From: Sinorhizobium kostiense | GTDB lineage: Bacteria; Pseudomonadota; Alphaproteobacteria; Rhizobiales; Rhizobiaceae | Length of the DNA: 64,000 nucleotides | NCBI RefSeq assembly: GCF_017874595.1 | Contig: NZ_JAGILA010000002.1 | Coordinates: forward strand, 496,001 to 560,000 | Direction of reading: 5' to 3' | Shown: piece by piece, positions 8,674 through 17,211 of the stretch | Position numbering within the stretch: the stretch's first letter is position 1 | Layout: each line of letters opens with the position of its first letter | Translations under genes and position numbers: made by a program | The notes under the pieces: generated by a model | What the model was told of the DNA's origin: nothing | The model's database searches: none | What the model saw: the letters and a program-made list of their open reading frames with translations, nothing else

Positions 8674-9771
8674 ATGGACAGTATCAACCACAGCATTACC
8701 GCTGCCGCACTCGGCTCCTACGCCAGAGATGACGTGACATTCCTCCTCAAGAGGGTGGAAATGGAGTCCACCGACGTGGCCACGAAGGAAGAGGCCATCC
8801 AATCGGGACGTCGACATTACTCGGAAATGATTTCCATCGAGAAGGCACCGACCGCCGAATACATGGACCTGTTCGCCAGGGCCATGGAAACGGGTGGCCC
8901 GCGCATGGGCGTGGAGACGGCCCGTCTCTCCCACGCTATCGCGGCGTCGGTCGAGCATCCAATTACCCTCGTCAGCTTGGTCCGCGCCGGCGTGCCGCTC
9001 GGTGTTCTCCTCAATAGGGCCATCGCCTCGCTCGGCCGGGATGTCGAACACTACGGCGTTTCGATCATTCGCGACAAGGGAATCGACGACGAGGCCATGC
9101 GCCACATCCTCGCTAGACGTTCTGTTGAGGGCATCGTCTTCGTCGACGGGTGGACAGGCAAGGGAGCGATTATGGGTCAGCTCGAGAAGAGCTTTAAGGC
9201 CTACTCAGACCTGCCTCCGCGGCTCGTCGTGCTGGCCGACCCCTGCGGCCGCGCATGGCTCGCCGCATCGGGCGAAGACTGGCTGATCCCGTCCGGCATC
9301 CTCGGATGCACGGTATCGGGGCTTATCAGCCGCTCGATCCTCAACGCCGACGTTGTCGGTCCCGGTGACTTCCACGCCTGCGTCCAGTGGGACAATCTCG
9401 CCGAGCACGATATCTCCCGTTCTTTCGTGGACGAGGTCTGGAAGTATGCCGCTCCCGCGCTTGCAACCGAAAATCCGAGCGTGTGGCATGTCGAAACCCG
9501 CCTCGCGCACCGCGAAGCCGCCGACGCAGCCGTCGCCTGGGTCGTGGGCGAGAATGCGGTAACGAACGTCAACCGGGTCAAGCCGGGCATCGCCGAGGCG
9601 ACCAGGGCAATCCTGCGCCGCATACCGGAATTGGTCTACGTCTCGTCGCCGGCCGATCCAGAGCTCGCGGCCCTCATGCACCTGATTGAGGACAGAGGCG
9701 TTCCGTATGTCGTGTCGCCCGAGAAGATCGCCCCCTACCGCGCCGTAACCCTCATCCAAAAGCTCTCCTGA
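8674..9771 (+). CDS. Ter-associated PRTase_1 (StiP-like) protein with C-terminal PELOTA-type domain
   Basis: This is a 365-residue protein of the second phosphoribosyltransferase-like family of Ter operons (also named cysteine protease StiP N-terminal domain). The PRPP-loop-like motif is IVFVDGWTGKGA around residues 154-165, and an upstream strand (ITLVSLVRAGVPLG) matches the fold. The last ~70 residues (ELVYVSSPADPELAALMHL) fit the PELOTA/L7Ae-like RNA-binding domain seen in this family. Its stop overlaps the start of the C-C lyase gene (TGATG), so the two are translationally coupled. Predicted role: a sugar-phosphate or base-exchange step in the Ter-linked metabolite pathway. Confidence 0.85.
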   Translation: MDSINHSITAAALGSYARDDVTFLLKRVEMESTDVATKEEAIQSGRRHYSEMISIEKAPTAEYMDLFARAMETGGPRMGVETARLSHAIAASVEHPITLVSLVRAGVPLGVLLNRAIASLGRDVEHYGVSIIRDKGIDDEAMRHILARRSVEGIVFVDGWTGKGAIMGQLEKSFKAYSDLPPRLVVLADPCGRAWLAASGEDWLIPSGILGCTVSGLISRSILNADVVGPGDFHACVQWDNLAEHDISRSFVDEVWKYAAPALATENPSVWHVETRLAHREAADAAVAWVVGENAVTNVNRVKPGIAEATRAILRRIPELVYVSSPADPELAALMHLIEDRGVPYVVSPEKIAPYRAVTLIQKLS

Positions 9772-10730
9772 TGCTCAAGAGCACCTCTCCCTACGAGCTC
9801 GGCGCAACGCTCTACATGCCGGTTCTCAAGAAGGACGCGCTGGAATACATTGCCGGCCGGAAGCTCCCGAAGCTGCGCTCGATGGTTCTTTGCCTCGAGG
9901 ATGCCCTGCTCGAGACCGACGTCCTCGTCGGTATGGACACACTAGAGAAGACCCTGATCCGGATCGGACAGGTAAAGGAAGAGACTGAGGACAAGCGGTT
10001 TCCTCTGGTCTTCGTCCGTCCTCGCAACCTTGGGATGGCCAAGCGCATCGCCGAGATGGCCGGCATCCACAACATCGACGGTTTTGTGGCTCCCAAGGTG
10101 CGCCCAGGCGACTACGAGAAATGGGTGAGCGCCGTGCGCGACACCGACCTCTATATCATGCCCACGCTGGAGACGACCGAAGTCTTCGACGTCGGAGCCA
10201 TGACGGCCCTGCGCGACGAATTCCTCGCAAACGCACCGGATCGCATCCTTGCCTTGCGTGTTGGCGGCAATGACCTGATGTCCTGCCTCGGCCTGCGCCG
10301 GGTCGGAAAAAGCAGCCTGTACGAGGGGCCGCTCTTCTACACAATCTCGATGCTGATGGGCATCATGAAATCCAAGGGCTTCGACCTCACCTCGCCCGTC
10401 TACGAAATCATCGAAGATGGGTCGACTGGCGAACAGGTCGAGCAGACCTGGCTCCGCGAGGAAGTGACGAAGGATGTGGCCTTCGGCTTCGTCGGCAAGA
10501 CGATCATTCATCCTTCACAGATCGATGTCGTGCAAAATGCCTTTAAGGTCACTCGTGGAGATTATGAGTCGGCCAGGAAGATTCTCGCTGTAGACGCCCC
10601 GGCGGTCTTCAAGTTCGGCGGCTCGATGTGCGAGCCCGCCACCCACAGGACATGGGCGCAGCGCATCATGTCGCGCGCCAACGTCTACGGAATAGTGGGC
10701 GAGGACGAGACGAAAGCTGCGTACCCGTGA
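9771..10730 (+). CDS. Ter-associated C-C bond lyase (HpcH/HpaI/CitE-like)
   Basis: This is a 319-residue TIM-barrel protein of the citrate-lyase-beta/aldolase superfamily, the C-C_Bond_Lyase group found in Ter biosynthetic operons. Visible landmarks are RSMVLCLEDAL, FVAPKVRPGD, the acidic active-site strand MPTLETTEVF, RVGGNDLMSCLG and the late signature GKTIIHPSQID. The Glu and Asp in these motifs are the usual Mg2+ ligands of the superfamily. The ATG overlaps the preceding stop. The enzyme probably cleaves or forms a carbon-carbon bond in a small metabolite that the PRTases act on; the real substrate is unknown. Confidence 0.85.
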   Translation: MLKSTSPYELGATLYMPVLKKDALEYIAGRKLPKLRSMVLCLEDALLETDVLVGMDTLEKTLIRIGQVKEETEDKRFPLVFVRPRNLGMAKRIAEMAGIHNIDGFVAPKVRPGDYEKWVSAVRDTDLYIMPTLETTEVFDVGAMTALRDEFLANAPDRILALRVGGNDLMSCLGLRRVGKSSLYEGPLFYTISMLMGIMKSKGFDLTSPVYEIIEDGSTGEQVEQTWLREEVTKDVAFGFVGKTIIHPSQIDVVQNAFKVTRGDYESARKILAVDAPAVFKFGGSMCEPATHRTWAQRIMSRANVYGIVGEDETKAAYP

Positions 10731-11213
10731 TTTGAAGAACAACAGGCGCAAGGACATCGAAACGGTGATCGACCTCGCGGATCAATATGAAAGACCCCGC
10801 AACTTACCTGTCCATCCTGGACCCTCGACCGGATCAGCTAGAAAAACTCGTCAGATGCCGCCCTCAAAAGCGAGGCACACATCACCATCTCGACCGTCCA
10901 TCTAGCCAAGTGTGACGTGGTCTACTTCCGAGCTTCGTGAAAGGGGGATACATTCCGTCTGCACTTCGCGAGGGACCATGAAAGTTTCGAGGAGAAGAAG
11001 CGCGTCCTTTACGTAGCCGTTGCGGGACCGCGGCGTCACCTTGTCATCACGGTCCCCACATTCAACGCGACGGGCAAGAACGAGCCGTCGGCGTTCGAAG
11101 ACACCGTGACCGAGATTGGAAACGCTGGGCGTCGGCCAGGGTGCAACATGGCTTCGGCTTTGGCGGCAACTACGGCTCGCCGCTCGACCTTTCCGATCTC
11201 TGAGCTGGCGGAC
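10731..11213. other. Degenerate coding remnant after the lyase gene
   Basis: No intact gene is present. On the plus strand, fragments in one frame look coding: AHITISTVHLAKCDVVYFRA, a stop, then FRLHFARDHESFEEKKRVLY and HLVITVPTFNATGKN up to about 11130. A different frame then gives HGFGFGGNYGSPLDLSDL before the end. I do not recognise the family. It was probably a fourth gene of the plus-strand operon that has decayed. Confidence 0.35.
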
Positions 11214-11498
11214 TCAGAAGACCCAAAGATAGATCACATAGGCAATGACGGCCAGAATTATGAAGCCGACAACCGGGTTTCCCTCCGACGCTGCCGCCTG
11301 GTTGTCGTTACCTTCGGTTTCAGTGACCGCATTGTTGTCTAAGTTCCCGATGCGCGACCGACGGCTGCCCACGTCGGTGTAACGTGTCGACTTCGAATAC
11401 CTAACGCCACCCGCTCCGATGCTGTTGGTTATTCCCCTGTGAGTTAAGGTCGTGCGAAACGGCCCGACCTTGAACGACTTTCGAAAACTGAACCCCAT
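11214..11498 (-). CDS. DUF4236 small protein, paralogue of 6548-6793
   Basis: This 94-residue protein opens with GFSFRKSFKVGPFRTTLTH and YSKSTRY, and ends in one membrane helix (VVGFIILAVIAYVIYLWVF), the same plan as the plus-strand paralogue. It follows a strong ribosome site (GGAGGGG). The linker differs and is longer and Asn-rich, so the pair is not a recent exact duplication. It faces the end of the biosynthetic operon and runs in the same direction as the SNase and terZ-E genes. Function unknown. Confidence 0.75.
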   Translation of the reverse strand: MGFSFRKSFKVGPFRTTLTHRGITNSIGAGGVRYSKSTRYTDVGSRRSRIGNLDNNAVTETEGNDNQAAASEGNPVVGFIILAVIAYVIYLWVF

Positions 11499-11896
11499 TC
11501 TACCCCTCCAGGTTGACGAGAATTTGGTAAATCAAACGCGGTTGCATGTCTATACACCGCACGGGTTAGTTGGAGGTCAAGTATAGCCACTCACGACCTC
11601 GCTGGGTCCGACGATGGCCTCTTTGAAACGCTTTCGTCGCGGGCAGCCGCCTCATGAAGCGGGGGGCCCCGGCCGCCTGATGCTGAGCGGAGGCCCTTTT
11701 TCAATTCCTCGATCTTCGTCTGGAGCTGCTCCAGGAGATCATCATTGCGGAAGCTGGGAAGCTTCGCCCGCCCATCGCCGTCGAGTGCATTGGAAAGGCA
11801 TCTGGCGACGCTCATGGCGGTGATGGCTGGCCTTACGAGGTTCGATAAGAAGTTTATGTCGCGCGCCCGCGCCGGTGTCGAATACTCGATGGGTGT
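11499..11896. other. Intergenic region with a weak 74-codon frame
   Basis: The DUF4236 leader box lies at 11541-11553. A minus-strand frame at 11591-11815 has a short helical segment (NDDLLEQLQTKIEELKKGL) but no clear ribosome site or family, so it is not called as a gene. Confidence 0.35.
11541..11553 (-). promoter_or_regulatory. Shared upstream box of DUF4236 paralogue
   Basis: On the minus strand this reads ATAGACATGCAAC, 55 bases before the start codon at 11498. It matches the box before the other DUF4236 gene at 12 of 13 positions. Confidence 0.4.
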
Positions 11897-12556
11897 TCAG
11901 TTTCCCCAAATGGGAGCTCGCCATCCCGCCTGGATTGCCTCGCCTTCGGAACAGAACCAGCGTTCTCCCTCCTCCTGTGAAACCTTGGTCTTGCCGTACC
12001 AGGGGGACCAGGGCGCGTGATAAATCATCCCCTGCTTCGAGATGTTCCCTTTGATCGGACATCCATCGGGCGACTCCTGCTTCGCCACATCCCATTTGTG
12101 GGCGCGGTAGTCCCACGGGGACTCCGTCTCGGCTTGCCACACACCGACGCCCGCCGCGCGTGCCTTCTGCTCGATCGAGACGTAGTCGGTTGAATACTTT
12201 ACGAATGCCCAGGCATTCCCAGCTTCTACCATGCGCGCGTTGACGTCGATTCCGCCAGCAGTGCATACTCCGATGGTGCGGCTATATCCGTCAGAACCAC
12301 GGTTGTCGCAAGTGACGCCGCTTGAGATGAGGTCTTCCATTGCCGCAATAGCCGCCTTGCCGCATGCCCACTTTCCACCGCCCGCTTTCTCGCAGCTCTG
12401 ACCGGCTTCGGGCGCGTCGATGCCATGGAGGCGGTAGGTGACACCGTTGATTTCGAGCGTATCCCCGTCAACGACACGGGCCGATCTGGCGAAGACTGGG
12501 GTGGAGACCGAGGATACTACCACAAGTGCTGCCGCAAAGATGGATTTCGACTTCAT
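11897..12556 (-). CDS. Secreted SNase-like (thermonuclease-fold) nuclease
   Basis: This is a 219-residue exported protein. Residues 1-24 form a signal peptide (KSKSIFAAALVVVSSVS, cleavage near VFA-RS). The SNase core follows: ARVVDGDTLEINGVTYRLHG with the catalytic Asp and Arg region IDAPE, then GYSRTIGVC, ARMVEAGNAW and ARAAGVGVW. It has extra Cys pairs suited to the periplasm, and a C-terminal ~70-residue extension that contains a second Cys pair. The ATG at 12556 follows GGAGGGG; a longer frame to 12682 lacks support. It acts on nucleic acids by family, in the periplasm or outside the cell. Its place inside the Ter locus is unusual. Confidence 0.8.
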   Translation of the reverse strand: MKSKSIFAAALVVVSSVSTPVFARSARVVDGDTLEINGVTYRLHGIDAPEAGQSCEKAGGGKWACGKAAIAAMEDLISSGVTCDNRGSDGYSRTIGVCTAGGIDVNARMVEAGNAWAFVKYSTDYVSIEQKARAAGVGVWQAETESPWDYRAHKWDVAKQESPDGCPIKGNISKQGMIYHAPWSPWYGKTKVSQEEGERWFCSEGEAIQAGWRAPIWGN

Positions 12557-12691
12557 ACGCCCCTCCGGTCGGAGTCTCGGACCTTGGGGAAGAAGCCTTA
12601 ATTCATAATCGTTGCAAATACAACCTAAACGCGGACGTATTCCATCGCATGAACGGGGCGGTTGGTTATCAGCCGTGGGCAACCTGGGATG

Positions 12692-13327
12692 CTACGCAGG
12701 CACGTAGTTAAGCATTCGACCGTCGCCGTCCAACAGGATTTTAGCACGAACGCTGCGCCTGCCCTTGACCTTGAAGACGACGGCGTCGTTCCTGAAGTCC
12801 TCAAGGACAAGCTCGTTGCCATCCGGGTCCACTATGACCTGCTCGCGGCCGCCCACGTCGCGGAAGCCGTTGCGCACAAGGAAATCCTCGTTATGGGCAT
12901 CGACCTGAAAAGCCTTCTTCCGTTTCGGCCGCTGAAAGAGACCGTATAGGAGGCCTGCTGCAGCGAGAACGAGCTGAATGCCGATCCCGACGAAAAGGAC
13001 TCCCTGTGCATTGTCCTCGCCGTCCGATCCGCTTCCAGCGACCACCAACAACGCAAACATGAAGAGGGCGAAGCTCGCGGCAATTATCACGGCATTCATG
13101 AGGAACGTTAGGAAGATCGTACCGAGGACACCGCGGGCATGCCCCCGTGCCATATTCCAGAAGCCGTATGCGGTCCCAGCCAGAGCCACGGCCGCCAGTA
13201 CGATAACCACGATGTTGTCGCGCGTTTTCCGGTAGGCATCGCGCCCTATGCTGAGACCAACCCCTGCAACGGCCGAATGGACAAGCAGGTTCATCAGCGA
13301 ACCCTTGGCGTAACTGTTTCTCGACAT
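12692..13327 (-). CDS. Three-segment membrane protein of the Ter locus, unknown function
   Basis: This 211-residue protein has about four hydrophobic stretches: NIVVIVLAAVALAGTAYGFW, GTIFLTFLMNAVIIAASFAL running into FMFALLVVAG, and VGIGIQLVLAAAGLLYGLF. A soluble C-terminal domain of ~65 residues follows, rich in beta strands (REQVIVDPDGNELVLEDF). It follows a GGGGG ribosome site. It lies just past the terminator of terE on the same strand, so read-through from the ter operon could express it. No family recognised. Confidence 0.65.
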   Translation of the reverse strand: MSRNSYAKGSLMNLLVHSAVAGVGLSIGRDAYRKTRDNIVVIVLAAVALAGTAYGFWNMARGHARGVLGTIFLTFLMNAVIIAASFALFMFALLVVAGSGSDGEDNAQGVLFVGIGIQLVLAAAGLLYGLFQRPKRKKAFQVDAHNEDFLVRNGFRDVGGREQVIVDPDGNELVLEDFRNDAVVFKVKGRRSVRAKILLDGDGRMLNYVPA

Positions 13328-13370
13328 GCAACCCCCGTGTCATACCTCGGCAGCCCCGTGCACCGACAGC

Positions 13371-13394
13371 AAAAGGGGGGCGTGAAGCCCCCCT
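13371..13394 (-). terminator. Likely terminator after terE
   Basis: On the minus strand a GGGGGGC/GCCCCCC stem with a five-base loop is followed by TTTTGC. It lies 19 bases after the terE stop and before the membrane-protein gene. Confidence 0.65.
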
Positions 13395-13412
13395 CGTTCC
13401 GTGTCCCCCGGA

Positions 13413-13991
13413 TCAGGCGAGATTGACGCCGAAATCCTTCGCCAGTGCGGCGAGACCGCCGGCGTAGCCCTGGCCGACGGCCTTCATTTTCCACTCTTCG
13501 CCGTTGCGGTAGACCTCACCGAAGACGAGCGCGGTTTCGGTCGAGTAGTCTTCCGACAGGTCGTAGCGGGCTATCTCGGCGTTGCCGTCACTGTTGAGCG
13601 AACGGATGTAGGCGTCGCCGACCTGACCGAAGTTCTGGCCGCGGCTGTCGGCTTCGTGGATGGTGACAGCGAAGATCAGACGCTTGACGTCGGCCGAGAC
13701 CCTGGAGAGATCGATGGCGACCGCTTCGTCGTCACCTTCGCCTTCACCCGTGCGGTTGTCTCCCTTATGTTCGACTGCGCCGTTGTCGCCAAGCTTGTTG
13801 TTATAGAAGACGAAGTCTTCATCCTTACGGACCTTGCTGTTTTCGCCGACGATGAAGACGGAAACGTCGAGGTCGAAGGCAGCGCCATCGGTCGTGCGCG
13901 GCTTCCAGCCGAGGCCGACGAGAAGGTTCTTGAGGCCCGGTGCTTCCTTGGTGAGGGAGACGTTACCGCCCTTCGAGAGAGAAACTGGCAT
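13413..13991 (-). CDS. terE: TerD-family protein, TerE-like
   Basis: This is a 192-residue TerD-domain protein whose sequence runs most like Ter[21 protein letters not shown] at the start, LVGLGWKPR, a calcium-site segment [17 protein letters not shown] and the end [16 protein letters not shown]. TerD domains bind calcium and are cytoplasmic, part of membrane-linked Ter stress complexes. The ATG at 13991 follows AAAGGA. It is the last gene of the minus-strand run terZ-terA-terB-terD-terE and lies 56 bases from terD. Insert [19 protein letters not shown] is typical of the family. Confidence 0.9.
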   Translation of the reverse strand: MPVSLSKGGNVSLTKEAPGLKNLLVGLGWKPRTTDGAAFDLDVSVFIVGENSKVRKDEDFVFYNNKLGDNGAVEHKGDNRTGEGEGDDEAVAIDLSRVSADVKRLIFAVTIHEADSRGQNFGQVGDAYIRSLNSDGNAEIARYDLSEDYSTETALVFGEVYRNGEEWKMKAVGQGYAGGLAALAKDFGVNLA

Positions 13992-14047
13992 GGGTGTGTC
14001 CTTTCGTTTTTTGGACTTCAAAACTTGATCGAGTTGATCAACGCCCC

Positions 14048-14623
14048 TTACGAGGCGTTGATGCCGTACTGCGCGCAGACGGAGGCGAGGCCGCCCGCAT
14101 AGCCTTGGCCGACGGCGCGGAACTTCCATTCGCCGGCGTTGCGGTAGAGTTCGCCGAACAGCATGGCGGTCTCGGTTGAGGCGTCTTCGGAGAGGTCGTA
14201 GCGCGCGATCTCCTTACCCGTTTCCTCGTTCACAATGCGGATGAACGCGCCGCCGACTTGGCCGAAGTTCTGGCGGCGGGCCGGTGCGTCGTGGATAGTG
14301 ACCACGAAGACAATCTTTTCGATGTCGCTGGCAACGACGGGGAGTTGGACCTTGATGGCCTCGTCGTCGCCGTCGCCGACGCCAGAGCGGTTGTCGCCGG
14401 TGTGTTCGACCGAGCCGTCGCTGGCCTTTAGGTTGTTGTAGAAGATGAAGTCCTGGTCGCCGCGGACCTTGCCGGAGGCGGTCAGCAGGAAGACTGAAGC
14501 GTCGAGGTCGAATTCGGTGCCGTCCGTGTTGCGAGGGTCCCATCCGAGGCCGACGATGACCTTTTTGAGGTTCGGGTCGAGTTTGGAGAGGGAAACGTTA
14601 CCGCCCTTCGAGAGACTAACCAT
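14048..14623 (-). CDS. terD: TerD-family protein, TerD
   Basis: This is a 191-residue protein of standard TerD length. It opens [20 protein letters not shown], has the acidic calcium site [15 protein letters not shown], the [20 protein letters not shown] segment (cut here at 20), and ends [10 protein letters not shown], exactly the C-terminal signature of classical TerD. It is a cytoplasmic calcium-binding component of the tellurite/phage/colicin stress system. The ribosome site is AAGGTAA. It lies between terB and terE in one transcriptional run. Confidence 0.93.
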   Translation of the reverse strand: MVSLSKGGNVSLSKLDPNLKKVIVGLGWDPRNTDGTEFDLDASVFLLTASGKVRGDQDFIFYNNLKASDGSVEHTGDNRSGVGDGDDEAIKVQLPVVASDIEKIVFVVTIHDAPARRQNFGQVGGAFIRIVNEETGKEIARYDLSEDASTETAMLFGELYRNAGEWKFRAVGQGYAGGLASVCAQYGINAS

Positions 14624-14713
14624 TGCTTTACCTTGCCTTTCGAGATGTGGTTGACTTGTTGTGTCGGAAGCCGCGGGAAACGAGGCGGCCGGTTCGCCCG
14701 TGGCGGGCGAAGT

Positions 14714-15166
14714 TCACAGGCCGAATTCGGAAGGATCAACGCCGAGTTCGGCGCAGATTTCACGGGCTGCCTTCTTCTCGTGTTCGTCGAAGTTGCCGTC
14801 TGAGTTGGCGATGATGATGGCAACACGGACAACGGCGCGCGCGGCGTCCGGCTTGGAGCGCAGCTTGCCGATCGTCTTGAGCGCATCGATGCCACCCATT
14901 TCGAGGTCGAAGTCGAACTTCCCCGAAATGGAGCTCCAAGAGGCGATGACGTCGTCCGTCTTGAAGACCTTCAGTTCGTCCGAGAACTGGATGAACTGCA
15001 TCATCTTCTGCTTTTCCTTGGGATCGACGATCCCGTCGGCATAGGCCATCTTCGCGCATGCCGCGATCACGGCGTTCATGAAGTCGGCGTTCTTGAATTT
15101 GGTGATTTCTTCCTGGGCGCGCTTCTTGGCGGCGTCAAAGTTGCTTTTCAGCCAATCGAGGGCCAT
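14714..15166 (-). CDS. terB: Tellurite-resistance protein TerB
   Basis: This is a 150-residue all-helical protein with the TerB fold. Metal-binding acidic motifs are ADGIVDPKEKQK and NSDGNFDEHEKK, each followed by a helix. The N-terminus ALDWLKSNFDAAKKR and the segment FMNAVIAACAKMAYADG are typical. TerB is found at the inner membrane face in Ter complexes and is thought to sense or bind metal through the Asp/Glu residues. The ribosome site is AGGAAG, and only 14 bases separate it from terA, so the two are co-transcribed. Confidence 0.92.
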   Translation of the reverse strand: MALDWLKSNFDAAKKRAQEEITKFKNADFMNAVIAACAKMAYADGIVDPKEKQKMMQFIQFSDELKVFKTDDVIASWSSISGKFDFDLEMGGIDALKTIGKLRSKPDAARAVVRVAIIIANSDGNFDEHEKKAAREICAELGVDPSEFGL

Positions 15167-15180
15167 GTCTTCCTGATCCT

Positions 15181-16425
15181 TTATTTAGTGCCGGAGACCC
15201 ATCGGAGGCCCCAGTCGTAATGCCTGTCTAGTTTCTGCGTGTCGGTGAAGTACTGGACCTCGCGCTTCACGCTGATTTCCCCGCTGACGTTCTCAAGCAG
15301 GACAATCGCGCAGTTTCTCCTACTAGGGTCGCCTTCATCGAGCTTGACCTCGATGGGCGCATTATCGGGTACGTAGACCGTGACGACACCGTCAGTCTCC
15401 GTCCAGTTTGCCACACCGTCGTAAATGAAGGTGTAGATCATGATGCGACGGATATCATTCCACCGCGAACCGTTGATCCTCATCCACTCGCCGTCTGTGC
15501 TGGCACCGGTTCGGTCGTCGGACAGGAGCCGGATGAAGGGCGCGTGATCGAAGTTCCCGAAGACGTTCCCGAGCGCCTGGACCACTCCCTTGCTGCCATC
15601 CTTGAGTTCGAAGAGACAGCCAAGATCAAGGTCCACGCCCTTGGAGCCACCGCCGAACAATCCTCCCAGCACGCCGCCGCCACTCTTCGTCCGCTTGTTC
15701 CAGTTCAGGTTGATCTTTATCTCCCCGAACGATGTGCCTTTCTTGGCGAGACTGATTTTGGGCTGCGCCTTGGTTAGCGTCACCTTGGACAGGCTGACGG
15801 GAGCGGCCGAGGGCGGCGGAGGCGCAGGCGGAACGGGAGGCGGTGTCGGAGTCGAGGTATTCGACGGAGGCGGCGCATCATCGATCTTCACGCCGAATCC
15901 CTCAGCCAGCGGTTTCAAACCACCGTTGTAGCCCTGCCCCACGGCCCGGAACTTCCACTGGCCATTGCGTTTGTAGAGCTCTCCGAGGATTAGCGCGGCT
16001 TCTGTCATTCCCGTGACCGGAACGTCGAATGTCACGGCCGTTCCTCCGGCTCGCATCACTGACACGACCAGCGAGGCCACGTCGGTAAATGAGACCCGCT
16101 TCGTCTGGGCATCGTTGATAGTACCCGTGATGGCTATCTTCTCGGCCGCGCTCGGCAATCGACGTAGGTCGAACTCGAAGCTCGCCTCGTTGGTGCCTCC
16201 AAGGGCGGAACGGTTCGTTTCCGTCATCCGGACGGCACCCGTCTTATCCGCGCGCTGGCCATAGAAGATCATGTCATCATCACTGGCGACCTTGCCGGAT
16301 GCCGTAAGTACGAATGCCGAGACGTCGATCTCCTCGATCGCCGGACTCTTGAGTTTCCAGCGAACCGACACTACGAAATCATCGCCTGGGAGAGGCGCGT
16401 TGCCTCCCATGGTCAATGCCGTCAT
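15181..16425 (-). CDS. terA: Tellurite-resistance protein TerA, two TerD-type domains
   Basis: This is a 414-residue protein. Residues about 1-190 are a TerD-like domain ([31 protein letters not shown]). A proline-rich linker follows (PTPPPVPPAPPPPS). Residues about 215-414 form the TerA-type C-terminal domain (ISLAKKGTSFGEIKINLNW, GVDLDLGCLFEL, FDHAPFIRLLSDDRTG, DNAPIEVKLDEGD). The layout and length fit TerA. The N-terminal domain has a reduced acidic loop (GGTNEASFEFDL) and so may bind calcium poorly. It follows a good ribosome site (AAGGGGA) 43 bases after terZ. Confidence 0.9.
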   Translation of the reverse strand: MTALTMGGNAPLPGDDFVVSVRWKLKSPAIEEIDVSAFVLTASGKVASDDDMIFYGQRADKTGAVRMTETNRSALGGTNEASFEFDLRRLPSAAEKIAITGTINDAQTKRVSFTDVASLVVSVMRAGGTAVTFDVPVTGMTEAALILGELYKRNGQWKFRAVGQGYNGGLKPLAEGFGVKIDDAPPPSNTSTPTPPPVPPAPPPPSAAPVSLSKVTLTKAQPKISLAKKGTSFGEIKINLNWNKRTKSGGGVLGGLFGGGSKGVDLDLGCLFELKDGSKGVVQALGNVFGNFDHAPFIRLLSDDRTGASTDGEWMRINGSRWNDIRRIMIYTFIYDGVANWTETDGVVTVYVPDNAPIEVKLDEGDPSRRNCAIVLLENVSGEISVKREVQYFTDTQKLDRHYDWGLRWVSGTK

Positions 16426-16468
16426 TTCCCCTTACCCCGTGTTTATGAACGCTAGGTCCCTGTCGGCC

Positions 16469-17056
16469 TCAGATGAGGCCGAGCGCGGGAGCGACGAGGT
16501 CGTGAACGGTGCGGCCATTGGCAGGCGCTCCGAGCGCCTTTACCGACCAGCCATTGCCTTCGCGGCTGATTGCGGCCATGACGAAGCCGGAATTGCGGCC
16601 CTTTTCGCGGAGTTCGTACTTGCAGATTTCCCTCTTCGTGCTCTCGTCCACGAGGCGGCAGAAGGAATTGTCGACTTCGTCGAAGGTCTGACCGCGGAAG
16701 GAATTGACGGTCACGATCAGGTGGGCGACTTCCGCCGGGACGCGGGTGAGGTCCACGCGAATGACTTCATCGTCGCCGTCGCCGTCGCCCGTCAGGTTGT
16801 CACCGCTGTGAGTGATCGAGCCGTCGCGGGATTTCAGTTGCTGGAACCACACATTATCGAGGACCCGCTTGGAAGCATCGACCAATATGACTGACGCATC
16901 GAGGTCGATGCTGTCGCTGCCACCGCCGAGAAGACCGCCGAGGAAGCCGCCCTTCTTCTTGACCGGGTCCCATCCGAGACCAATGTGCAGACGCGTCAGC
17001 GAGGGGACCTCTTTCGAGAGGGATACTTTCTGACCTTTGGAGAGCGATACGCTCAT
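16469..17056 (-). CDS. terZ: TerD-family protein, TerZ
   Basis: This is a 195-residue TerD-domain protein closest to TerZ. It starts SVSLSKGQKVSLSKEVPSL, has LHIGLGWDPVKKKGGFLGG, a glycine loop and IDLDASVILVD, the calcium site TGDGDGDDEVIRVDLTRVP, and the TerZ hallmark TVNSFRGQTFDEVDNSFCR. It is first in the minus-strand ter run and follows AAGGAAG. The promoter should lie at 17057-17211, which also serves the divergent TnpA-like gene. Predicted cytoplasmic calcium-binding member of the Ter complex. Confidence 0.92.
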   Translation of the reverse strand: MSVSLSKGQKVSLSKEVPSLTRLHIGLGWDPVKKKGGFLGGLLGGGSDSIDLDASVILVDASKRVLDNVWFQQLKSRDGSITHSGDNLTGDGDGDDEVIRVDLTRVPAEVAHLIVTVNSFRGQTFDEVDNSFCRLVDESTKREICKYELREKGRNSGFVMAAISREGNGWSVKALGAPANGRTVHDLVAPALGLI

Positions 17057-17135
17057 GGAGTGCTTCCTTTACTGGGGTCGGCGTGCCGTGCACGAGAAAA
17101 TTGTGTTGAAGGGGTCCTTGCTATTCAAACATAGG

Positions 17136-17165
17136 TTGACAATACCGGACGGTCAAGTCCTTGAC
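17136..17165. promoter_or_regulatory. Palindromic operator-like site in the terZ/TnpA-like divergent promoter
   Basis: GTCAAG-TC-CTTGAC (17152-17165) is a perfect 6-base inverted repeat with a two-base spacer. A TTGACA hexamer lies just upstream at 17136-17141 and could be a -35 element for the plus-strand genes. The site lies between divergent Ter units, as expected for a shared operator. Confidence 0.45.
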
Positions 17166-17211
17166 TAAATAATTGCTTGCCAACTTGGCATCTGTGTGCA
17201 GAATGCGAATT

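Noticed and set aside
11591..11815. 74-codon minus frame with a short helix
   Set aside because: No ribosome site and no family; kept only as a note for the intergenic entry.
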